NCBI GenBank assembly: GCA_003695605.1
Contig: RFIK01000065.1
Location: forward strand, 1 to 20,875
DNA from: Chlorobiota bacterium
GTDB lineage: Bacteria > Bacteroidota > Ignavibacteria > Kapaibacteriales > NICIL-2
Direction: 5' to 3'
DNA: 20,875 bases
Part shown: positions 14,994 to 20,875 of the stretch, piece by piece
How positions within the stretch are numbered: position 1 is the first letter of the stretch
Layout of the letters: the number at the start of each line of letters is the position of its first letter
The notes under the pieces: model-generated
What the model saw: the letters and a program-made list of their open reading frames with translations, nothing else
Told to the model about the DNA's origin: nothing
The model's database searches: none
Program-made: the position numbers and the translations under genes

Positions 14994-15838
14994 AGCTTGC
15001 GCAAATGGAGTGCTACCCAATCGCCACGTTCACGTTTGGCAAGGAGCGAAAGCCCACATCCGGTTAGCTCCGCTTCGACTTGTTTCGATTGCGATATGAG
15101 GATTCCACTGACGATGGCAGTACCCCCTGGACTAAGGGCGGATGCGATTCGGCAGCTGATCTGCAGCATAAGCTCGCTGTGCAAATTTGCTACGATGCCG
15201 TCGCTACGTGGGAGTTCGTCCACAGTAACATCTGCCTGCCGAACCTCGACAGTTTCGGCGCAGCCGTTCGCTGAGATATTCTCACGAGCTTCCTCCAGTG
15301 CATCTGCATCGCAGTCGAGCGCCAGCACCCGCGCAGCACCGAGCTTTGCAGCGACGATTGCAAGCAATCCGCTTCCTGTTCCAAGATCGATCCACTGCTG
15401 CCCTGGTGCGACAGTTTCCAACAGGAGTTCAATGCAGAGCTGCGTTGTGGCGTGGTGTCCCGTTCCGAACGCCATTTTCGGTTCGAGCACGATGACGATG
15501 TCAGTGTGAGCTAGCGCGGCTTCAGTTGTGCTCGGCATGATTGTCACGACGCCAGCGATCGTGATTGGCTCGAGCGAGTCACGCCACTGCTGAAGCCAAT
15601 CCGTGGTGGAGACGTCCTCAATCTCCAGTTCGGCAATTGGTACACCGATGCGATGACGTAGCCACGCGCCAACGTCGGATGGTTTGAGTTTCGTTGGATC
15701 GAACCAGACAGTCAAGCGACCGTCAGTATCCTCGGCACCGAGAAATGCGGGATGATCGAGCCGTCCGACAAGCTCGTCTTGGTTATCTGGTGCAGGGAAG
15801 CTGACGCGGAGTAACGTGCGGTTGGTCTGCATTATCAT
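14990..15838 (-). CDS. prmA: Ribosomal protein L11 methyltransferase
   Basis: A cytoplasmic SAM-dependent methyltransferase that trimethylates ribosomal protein L11. The 282-residue protein has the PrmA order: a small N-terminal substrate-binding domain (about 1-75), the linker block DWLQQWRDSLEP (80-91), PKMAFGTGHHATTQLCIELL (120-139), motif I IDLGTGSGLLAIVAA (150-164), LALDCDADALEEARENISAN (172-191) and VANLHS (217-222), where many relatives have VANI. The start is ATG 15838, overlapping the M28 gene stop (ATGA); ATG 15832 is also possible. The stop overlaps the ppx/gppA start by ATGA. The linkage of prmA to its neighbours has no obvious functional logic beyond shared transcription. Confidence 0.93.
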   Translation of the reverse strand: MIMQTNRTLLRVSFPAPDNQDELVGRLDHPAFLGAEDTDGRLTVWFDPTKLKPSDVGAWLRHRIGVPIAELEIEDVSTTDWLQQWRDSLEPITIAGVVTIMPSTTEAALAHTDIVIVLEPKMAFGTGHHATTQLCIELLLETVAPGQQWIDLGTGSGLLAIVAAKLGAARVLALDCDADALEEARENISANGCAETVEVRQADVTVDELPRSDGIVANLHSELMLQISCRIASALSPGGTAIVSGILISQSKQVEAELTGCGLSLLAKRERGDWVALHLRKL

Positions 15839-16845
15839 AGAGGGAAGGGTGTATCTGAGTACAGGAGCGCAAGCACAACGGTCGCAACACTTCGGAGAGT
15901 TTGACCGGAGATGTTCCGCATATCATCCGCGCGGGTATGCCAGTACCGCCGTCGTTCAATAGGCGAGTGATTTCCCACTAATTCCAGGTCAATGATGTCC
16001 ACCGTCGGGATGCCCAGCTCGATCAATGCATGATGGTCATCAACGACACTGCCACCGTTTTGCTCAATGAACAAGCCATTTCCATACAGTCGTCCGAGCT
16101 TCCAGAGCCGTTCGACAAGGGCTGGTGCAGCTTGCTGGGACGTTTCCTCGATGAAAAATCGCGCGTGGTGGTCGCCGACAAGATCGAAGAGTATCCCATA
16201 CCGCGGTCGCACCGGGAGTGGAAAGTTCGCAGCAAAGTACTTGGAGCCAATGCAGAACATCGCCGCATCTGACGGTGCACCCATATCTTCAGCATCGAAG
16301 AAAACAACGTCCACACCGATTCCTTGCGTGGGCTGTTGGCGTAGCAGCCGGACGATTTCCAAGACGACAGCAACACCACTGGCGCCATCGTTTGCACCGG
16401 GGATAGGCAACGAGCGATTTTCAGGGATCGGGTCCTCGTCTGCTCGGGGACGCGAATCCCAGTGTGCGCAGAGAAGGATACGTTCTTTCCGCTCGGGGAA
16501 GAGACGAGCGATGATATTTGTGCACGAGTACCGCCTTCCATAGACCGAGGCTATAAACGGCTGTTCGAAGACAGTATCGGCATAGAGTTTGAGCTGCTCG
16601 GTGATCCAGCGGCGGCATGAGTCGTGCGCAGCGGTTCCTGGAACGCGTGGTCCCCACTGGAGTTGCTGGGCAACGAGACTGTAGAGGCGGTTGGCGTCTG
16701 GCTCGGGGATTTGTGCGGGCAAGTGATCCGCTTGTTTGTGAGGCGCTGTGCGTGTTCGATTGCAACTGGTGCTGCCGCTGCTGAGCAGGAGCGCAGCTGC
16801 CAGAATCGCCAGTGTAGAAGATGACGTACGTAAGATGCGGTGCAT
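15835..16845 (-). CDS. M28-family lipoprotein, glutaminyl-cyclase-like
   Basis: A zinc-dependent M28-fold protein of 336 residues that is exported: residues 1-28 form a signal peptide ending in STSC, an acceptable though not ideal lipobox (Cys 28). Blocks match the glutaminyl cyclase branch: ILLCAHWDSRPRAD (123-136), GANDGASGVAVVLE (150-163, Asp 153), VVFFDAEDMG (180-189, Glu 186), GILFDLVG (217-224), VVDDHHALIELGIPTVDIID (267-286) and YWHTRADDMRNIS (301-313, His 303). One zinc bound by Asp, Glu and His is expected. It could cyclise N-terminal Gln of exported proteins to pyroglutamate, or act as an aminopeptidase; I favour cyclase-like. It is the first gene of the run with prmA and ppx/gppA. 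The start ATG lies only 4 bases after a promoter box. Confidence 0.88.
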   Translation of the reverse strand: MHRILRTSSSTLAILAAALLLSSGSTSCNRTRTAPHKQADHLPAQIPEPDANRLYSLVAQQLQWGPRVPGTAAHDSCRRWITEQLKLYADTVFEQPFIASVYGRRYSCTNIIARLFPERKERILLCAHWDSRPRADEDPIPENRSLPIPGANDGASGVAVVLEIVRLLRQQPTQGIGVDVVFFDAEDMGAPSDAAMFCIGSKYFAANFPLPVRPRYGILFDLVGDHHARFFIEETSQQAAPALVERLWKLGRLYGNGLFIEQNGGSVVDDHHALIELGIPTVDIIDLELVGNHSPIERRRYWHTRADDMRNISGQTLRSVATVVLALLYSDTPFPL

Positions 16846-16849
16846 AGAG

Positions 16850-16857
16850 CAAATCTA
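16850..16857 (-). promoter_or_regulatory. TAnnTTTG promoter box directly before the M28 gene
   Basis: The minus strand reads TAGATTTG at 16857-16850, followed by CTCT and then the ATG at 16845. Transcription from such a box normally begins about this far downstream, so the mRNA may start at or next to the start codon. The 109-base divergent gap (16846-16954) also serves the ytxH-like gene; I see no matching box for that direction, only its AGGAG ribosome-binding site at 16943-16947. Confidence 0.5.
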
Positions 16858-16954
16858 CGCCATTGAAGACGTGGTAGCTGTCGATTGTGCGCACTAAAAC
16901 TGTTCGCGGTATCGTCTATGGCGTAAAGTATTTCCCACTGTCAGGAGAATCGAT

Positions 16955-17380
16955 ATGGAACGCACCGATGGTAATAGCTACGCCCGTGGCTTTGTGACTG
17001 GTGCACTCATAGGAGGTCTTGCTGGAGCTGTTGTTGCTCTGCTCTTTGCGCCCAAGAGCGGACGCGAGCTTCGCCGCGACATTGCCGAGCGCACCAGTGA
17101 GCTGTACGACCGTGCTCAAGAGGCGCTCAACCCCAAGCAGCTTGGTGAGGAGTTGCCGCCAGTAGCAATCAACCAAGGGAAGCTCCGCGCCCAGGCTATT
17201 GTGGATGCAGCACGGCAACACGCCGAGCAATTGCTCTCGAGTGCAGAACAGGTGCTCCGCGATGCACGAACAAAGGCGACACATGCGAAAGAGCAAATTC
17301 AGGAGAACATCGAGCGTGTCCGGGAAGCAGCCAAAGCCAGTGTAGAAGCCTTCAGAAGCGAACTTTCAAGTGGGGAGTGA
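16955..17380 (+). CDS. YtxH-like membrane-anchored protein
   Basis: A 141-residue protein of the YtxH type (general-stress-associated proteins in some bacteria; biochemical role unknown). One hydrophobic, Gly/Ala-rich segment (about 12-31, GFVTGALIGGLAGAVVALLF) is followed by the hallmark APKSGRELRRDI (32-43) and a long Ala/Glu/Arg-rich helical region likely to form a coiled coil, with Gln/Lys-rich repeats. Such proteins are usually anchored by the N-terminal helix with the helical tail in the cytoplasm. The start is well supported: AGGAG at 16943-16947, 7 bases before the ATG. Its stop overlaps the start of the next gene (TGATG 17378-17382), which encodes another membrane-plus-helix protein, a pairing often seen with DUF948 proteins. 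Confidence 0.85.
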   Translation: MERTDGNSYARGFVTGALIGGLAGAVVALLFAPKSGRELRRDIAERTSELYDRAQEALNPKQLGEELPPVAINQGKLRAQAIVDAARQHAEQLLSSAEQVLRDARTKATHAKEQIQENIERVREAAKASVEAFRSELSSGE

Positions 17381-17790
17381 TGGAAATTCTGATGATGGTA
17401 GCCATCGTAGCAATTGCACTCGCGCTGGTAGTGTTAGCGGTGTGGGGCATACGGCTGCTGCGGAGTCTGGAAGATGTTGCCACTCGCGCCAGCATCGTGC
17501 TGCGTCAGTCGGAGGAGTTGATTTCCACCCTTTCGGCAGAACTCCCCTCACTGCTGCGAAGTGTAGAGGCAATGACAGCGCAAGCAACAAAGACACTTGA
17601 CAACGCCGATCAGAAGTTAGCAGTTCTGGGTGAGAGCCTTGAGCAGTTTCGGGAAGTCTCGCGCCGGATCAATACGCTTGAGCAACGGCTACAGGAAAAA
17701 ATCGAAGGACCGCTGATGGATGCTGCAAAGGTTGTTGCAGGCGTTACGCGTGCAATCAAAACTTTTGCAGATGCAATCAACCGCCGCTAA
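17380..17790 (+). CDS. DUF948-like membrane protein with helical tail
   Basis: A 136-residue protein with an N-terminal membrane helix (about residues 2-24, EILMMVAIVAIALALVVLAVWG) followed by a long amphipathic helical region (LRSLEDVATRASIVLRQ onwards) rich in Leu, Ala, Glu and Thr. This matches the layout of DUF948 proteins, which often lie next to YtxH genes; I rely on layout and neighbourhood because the family has few diagnostic residues. ATG 17380 overlaps the upstream stop as TGATG and is preceded by GGGGAG; GTG 17377 is an alternative. The gene is convergent with the following minus-strand gene, 38 bases away. I see no hairpin terminator in that gap. Confidence 0.72.
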   Translation: MEILMMVAIVAIALALVVLAVWGIRLLRSLEDVATRASIVLRQSEELISTLSAELPSLLRSVEAMTAQATKTLDNADQKLAVLGESLEQFREVSRRINTLEQRLQEKIEGPLMDAAKVVAGVTRAIKTFADAINRR

Positions 17791-17828
17791 AAGGAGTAGC
17801 GTTCAATGGCAGTCTGCACCTGGGACGC

Positions 17829-18428
17829 TTAGTGCCTTGCTGGGGGAGAAGCTATTGCAGAAGCAGTCCATCTGCGACCAACTGCGAAGCGATACGCACC
17901 GAATAGGCAAAGCGCGTACAGAATATCCCCGCCGAATGCATTCCGCACAAGCTCGAACGGGGCAAGACAATTGACGTGGTAGAACGGCACCGCCATTGCA
18001 TAGCACAGTGCCAATCCCTCAAGCGTGTGCGGATACATCGAACCGAGCAGCCAGACGAAAAAGTTCGTGACCACAAAAAACAGCAGTGAGCTTCCAACGA
18101 GGACCGCAGCAACAGCACCGAAGGATCGGCGCCGCTTTCCAACAACGCGACTGATGGCAATGATAATCGCAAATGTGCCGTAGATAACTGGCAGCATGCC
18201 GTGGAAAAGGTAACCCCAATCGCCGTGGAGGAGAGCAAGCCCAACGTCACTTGCGAGCATTGTTGCAGTAACAAGGCCAAGCGCTGCCCAATAGCTGGGA
18301 GCAATCCATCCCGCAAAGACCGCCATTGCAGTAATTGGGGCAAAGTTCGGTGGATGAGGGAGCACCCGACTTGCTGCTGCAACAAAAAGCAGAATGCCGG
18401 CTACAGTCTCTGGAAATCGCTTGTGCAT
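17829..18428 (-). CDS. DUF6580-like polytopic membrane protein
   Basis: A 199-residue integral membrane protein with about five or six hydrophobic segments. The opening MHKRFPETVAGILLFVAAAS followed by RVLPHPPNFAPITAMAVFAG, the later VTNFFVWLLGSMYPHTLEGL, and CYAMAVPFYHVNCLAPF resemble the DUF6580 family, which has been likened to substrate-binding (S) components of ECF-type vitamin transporters; transport is therefore a guess. I see no energy-coupling genes nearby. ATG 18428 is chosen because family sequence begins there; ATG 18458 and an upstream TTG at 18491 are in frame, but the TTG lies inside the promoter box. It follows pgeF by about 77 bases and so may have its own promoter. Confidence 0.78.
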   Translation of the reverse strand: MHKRFPETVAGILLFVAAASRVLPHPPNFAPITAMAVFAGWIAPSYWAALGLVTATMLASDVGLALLHGDWGYLFHGMLPVIYGTFAIIIAISRVVGKRRRSFGAVAAVLVGSSLLFFVVTNFFVWLLGSMYPHTLEGLALCYAMAVPFYHVNCLAPFELVRNAFGGDILYALCLFGAYRFAVGRRWTASAIASPPARH

Positions 18429-18481
18429 TGGTTTACTCTTGGACGATGGCTCCTGCATGACAAAGAGGGTGCTATGATGTA

Positions 18482-18501
18482 AGCCGTGCAAAAATACGGC
18501 T
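18482..18501 (-). promoter_or_regulatory. TAnnTTTG box inside a small inverted repeat, upstream of the DUF6580-like gene
   Basis: The minus strand reads TATTTTTG at 18496-18489. It is framed by a perfect 6-bp inverted repeat, AGCCGT (18501-18496) and ACGGCT (18487-18482), with an 8-base spacer. A TTG lies 15 bases upstream of the box. No T run follows, so it is not a good terminator for pgeF, whose stop is at 18508-18506. Promoter with a possible operator is the better reading; the 5' leader would be about 50 bases. Confidence 0.4.
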
Positions 18502-18505
18502 GCAC

Positions 18506-19237
18506 TTATTCCAAGCTGTGTTGCTGTATTCCGATGAATGCGACCATGCGGCCTGAACGATCGCCATCACGGCGATGGGAGTGGAAGCGTTCGTCTCCGA
18601 TTGTACAGATGTCCGCACTGACAATGTTCGTCTCGCTCAGTCCTGCCTCGAGCAATTGAAGTCGAATTTCTGCAGAGTTATCGAACAGGTACGTACCATC
18701 TCCTCTTGGCCTGCTTGAGCGCGGGAAATACGCTGCGACGTCATGCCGTACCACATAGCGCTCGCCGGATGCACACGGGGAAAGCCACGCATGGACTGAC
18801 AAGGGAACGACACCGAAGCGCTCGCAGAGGAGACGTACACACTTCCCGGCGATGTTTCCTGCAGTACCGCGCCAGCCTGAATGAACTGCTGCTACAATGG
18901 ATTCGCTCTCATCCCAGAGCAGAACGCCACAACAATCAGCACACGTTACACCGAGGAGAATCCCTTGGCGTGTTGTTACAACGCCATCGGCAGGCTCTGA
19001 TGGTGCTCGACCATCCACGACAGCGATCGTGGTACCGTGGATTTGTTTTGGAACGATGAACGCTTCCGGTGAAAATCCAAGCTGAAGTGCTAACGCGTGA
19101 CGCATTGACTCCGTCTGGCGAGCACTGACGTTGCTTGCGGGGAGTGCAGTCCAGCCGCGCGCACTCCACTTGCCAGCGTTCCGGAGGGTAATGCCGTAGA
19201 GGATACGCCCGCTGCGATGCAGGAGAAGCTCAATCAT
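18506..19237 (-). CDS. pgeF: Peptidoglycan editing factor / YfiH-family protein
   Basis: A 243-residue member of the YfiH (laccase-like, DUF152) family. The E. coli member PgeF helps keep L-Ser out of the second position of the peptidoglycan stem peptide, and other members show purine nucleoside phosphorylase and adenosine deaminase activity; the old polyphenol oxidase label is doubtful. Family blocks are VPKQIHG (62-68, His 67), VTCADCCGVLL (97-107, Cys 102), AAVHSGWRGTAGNI (116-129, His 119), LSPCASGERYVV (152-163, Cys 155) and ICTIGDERFHSHRRDGDRSG (210-229). The two histidines and the cysteine are the expected zinc ligands. The start ATG overlaps the comEC stop by ATGA (19237-19234). Chemical activity cannot be decided from sequence. 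Confidence 0.93.
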   Translation of the reverse strand: MIELLLHRSGRILYGITLRNAGKWSARGWTALPASNVSARQTESMRHALALQLGFSPEAFIVPKQIHGTTIAVVDGRAPSEPADGVVTTRQGILLGVTCADCCGVLLWDESESIVAAVHSGWRGTAGNIAGKCVRLLCERFGVVPLSVHAWLSPCASGERYVVRHDVAAYFPRSSRPRGDGTYLFDNSAEIRLQLLEAGLSETNIVSADICTIGDERFHSHRRDGDRSGRMVAFIGIQQHSLE

Positions 19238-20875
19238 CGGGTAATGATGCCAGTGGTACAGGATTGCTCAAGCCGTCGTTCGATCGAACGTGCCAGTGGC
19301 AGAGCTTCCAGTGCTGTAGCCCGGATGTAAACACGGCTGCGGCGGTGTAGAATGCAGTAGTCGGCGATTTCTCTTGCGAGTGGAGAAACGTCAGAAAGGC
19401 CACGCGTGAGTGTGATGAGCGCAGCATCTTTTCCGCGAAACTCAACTGCGATCGCGCCGTGAGCAAGTTCCCGTCGCGATGGTAACTGTCGAATGCATTC
19501 AAGAACAGCCCACAGGAGAGCAAGTGCGATCGTTGCTGCACCAAAACGGAAGATCATATGCCTCCAGCTCGTGCTTCTGAGAATGTACCATGAAGCCAAG
19601 ATCGCCCCAATACTGAGTGGCACAAGGTGGGGACCACTGAGCCTCCATTCGAGCTGCGCTGCTTGCTCGATGACCCAGAGCATACACTGCGCCAGTAGCT
19701 CGGCGACACTCGCATAGAACCGGCCAATCCCGAAGGAAATCGCTCCCGTACCGATGCTAACGATGCCTGCAATTATGAACGCTGATGCCAACGGGACAAC
19801 TGCGATGTTCGCGACAAGCGATATAACCGGCACGAAACCGAAGTAGTACGCAACAAGCGGAGCAGTCGCCAACGTCGCACCGAGTGTGATAGCAATGCTT
19901 GCTGCAATCCACTGAAGCAGCCTGGAGTGTAGCAGCGCCTTCCGCCGCTGGTAGAGCGGTGAGCCAATCGTAACGATTCCCAGAACAGCAGCGGCAGAAA
20001 GCTGGAAGGATACCGACAGCAGGAGTTTCGGTTCGATTGCAAGCATCAGCCAAAGAACAAGAGCTACTGCGTGCAGAGGCAGAACCCAGCGTTGCGCAAG
20101 CAGGAGAGCGGCGCCAAGAGTCGCTGCAGCACCAGCGCGGGTAGCAGGGGGCTGCGCACCGGTCAGCAGCACATAGAGCCACACGCCCGCAACGAACAAC
20201 GCAAAACGCACACGCCGATCCCGCATACTCGTACTAATGAGCGCAAGCAGTGCAGCCACAACTCCAACGTGGAAGCCACTGACCGAGAGGATATGCGCTG
20301 TTCCTGTGCGACTGAACAGTTGGCGTGTCTGACGATCGAGCAGTGAACGGTCTCCGAGAATGAGGGCACGTGCTAACGTGCGCGATGCAGGATCCGTAAA
20401 GGTGCTGTCGGTAGTGGAGAGAAGCATTCTGCGAAGCGCCGCAATCCAGTTCAGAGCCTGCGGCTCTTCTTCGAGGATTGCAAATGTCCCACGCTTGGCA
20501 TATGCAATAAGCTCGGCGCTGTATGGAGCAATTGTTTGCCATTCAGAAATTCCGTAGGGTAGCTCGCGTCTGCGAGGAATCCGTACGTCAACAGTTGCAA
20601 CAGCGCGTCTGCCAACAAGCTCGGATGGAGGAACTGGAGGCGGTTCAGAGTATACAACCAGTCGTACGTTCTGCCGTGGCGGAAAAAATTTCGGATCGAG
20701 TGTCCCTTCGATGATGCAGCTCATCCGGCTGCCAGTGGAAGAGAGAACCTGGCGAATTGTCCCATCGAGCCATGCAGGCATAACACCTGGCTGGTGGGAA
20801 GCAATCGGCAGCTGCAGGTTCATTCGCGCACCGAGACATACACCAACCATCAGCGAACCGAGGAGGAAACACCAC
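19234..20875 (-). CDS. comEC: ComEC/Rec2-family DNA uptake channel, 5' truncated by window edge
   Basis: ComEC forms the inner-membrane channel that carries single-stranded DNA into the cytoplasm during natural transformation. The frame is open to the window edge and the eight residues before the first ATG (WCFLLGSL) continue into a hydrophobic helix, so the gene starts outside; 546 residues are visible. A DUF4131-like soluble part (about 40-160) precedes the competence domain, with the hallmarks ILSVSGFHVGVVAALLAL (typically ISGLH in relatives) and LLTGAQPPATRAGAAATLGA, then multiple helices. After the last helix only about 75 residues remain (AHGAIAVEFRGKDAALIT...) and no metallo-beta-lactamase domain with its HxHxDH motif is encoded. 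This is the last complete stop before pgeF (ATGA overlap). Family is firm; competence of the organism is not shown. Confidence 0.92.
   Translation of the reverse strand, partial: WCFLLGSLMVGVCLGARMNLQLPIASHQPGVMPAWLDGTIRQVLSSTGSRMSCIIEGTLDPKFFPPRQNVRLVVYSEPPPVPPSELVGRRAVATVDVRIPRRRELPYGISEWQTIAPYSAELIAYAKRGTFAILEEEPQALNWIAALRRMLLSTTDSTFTDPASRTLARALILGDRSLLDRQTRQLFSRTGTAHILSVSGFHVGVVAALLALISTSMRDRRVRFALFVAGVWLYVLLTGAQPPATRAGAAATLGAALLLAQRWVLPLHAVALVLWLMLAIEPKLLLSVSFQLSAAAVLGIVTIGSPLYQRRKALLHSRLLQWIAASIAITLGATLATAPLVAYYFGFVPVISLVANIAVVPLASAFIIAGIVSIGTGAISFGIGRFYASVAELLAQCMLWVIEQAAQLEWRLSGPHLVPLSIGAILASWYILRSTSWRHMIFRFGAATIALALLWAVLECIRQLPSRRELAHGAIAVEFRGKDAALITLTRGLSDVSPLAREIADYCILHRRSRVYIRATALEALPLARSIERRLEQSCTTGIITR

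Noticed and set aside
14649..15509. Plus-strand frame of 286 codons across the ppx/gppA and prmA genes
   Set aside because: Antisense to two clear enzymes; Ser/Cys-rich low-complexity translation with no domain.
19234..20850. ATG 20850 as the start of comEC
   Set aside because: The frame is open to the window edge and the residues before it continue a hydrophobic helix, so the gene is cut by the edge.
1..20875. tRNA, rRNA, CRISPR array, insertion sequence, prophage or defence island
   Set aside because: Gaps are short and carry no cloverleaf, repeat-spacer pattern or terminal repeats, and no transposase, integrase or nuclease-defence gene is encoded.

Overview
The window is a dense, ordinary-looking chromosomal segment of a free-living bacterium. 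It carries 19 confident or probable protein genes, one weaker small gene, and no rRNA, tRNA, insertion sequence or CRISPR that I can see. Several intergenic gaps carry a TAnnTTTG box, the -7 element typical of Bacteroidota. The gene set also fits the Bacteroidota/Chlorobiota (FCB) branch: a glutaminyl-cyclase-like M28 lipoprotein, a short ComEC, phoH beside cdaA, and a DUF6580-type membrane protein. A lineage such as Chlorobiota, Ignavibacteria or Kapabacteria is my inference from protein style; I could not search a database.

Layout. (1) Plus strand 3-1103: 3' part of folC. A small putative membrane-protein gene runs against it (1295-1044). (2) Plus 1379-4876: an operon of gamma-carbonic-anhydrase-like protein, family 4 uracil-DNA glycosylase, D-Ala-D-Ala ligase and PfkB-type sugar/nucleoside kinase. 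(3) Minus 13943-4801: read leftwards, two coiled-coil lipoproteins and a strong terminator, then phoH-cdaA, then rng-dxr-rseP-dacB. (4) Minus 16845-14013: M28 lipoprotein, prmA, ppx/gppA. (5) Plus 16955-17790: YtxH-like protein and a DUF948-like membrane protein. (6) Minus 20875-17829: comEC (cut by the window edge), pgeF, and a DUF6580-like membrane protein.

The recurring theme is the cell envelope: peptidoglycan precursor synthesis (ddl), trimming (dacB, PBP4), quality control (pgeF), peptidoglycan binding (LysM lipoprotein), isoprenoid supply for the lipid carrier (dxr), intramembrane proteolysis (rseP) and c-di-AMP synthesis (cdaA), which in other bacteria is tied to wall homeostasis. RNA metabolism (RNase E/G, PhoH) sits next to it. 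Eleven gene junctions overlap by ATGA or TGATG, so translational coupling looks pervasive.

I found no convincing new multi-gene system. The observations most worth a second look are in the small print: a perfect inverted repeat of two divergent TAnnTTTG boxes, an attenuator-like pairing in the leader of the RNase E/G gene, promoter boxes placed so close to start codons that the mRNAs may be leaderless, and two adjacent lipoproteins that share a Cys-containing coiled-coil motif.
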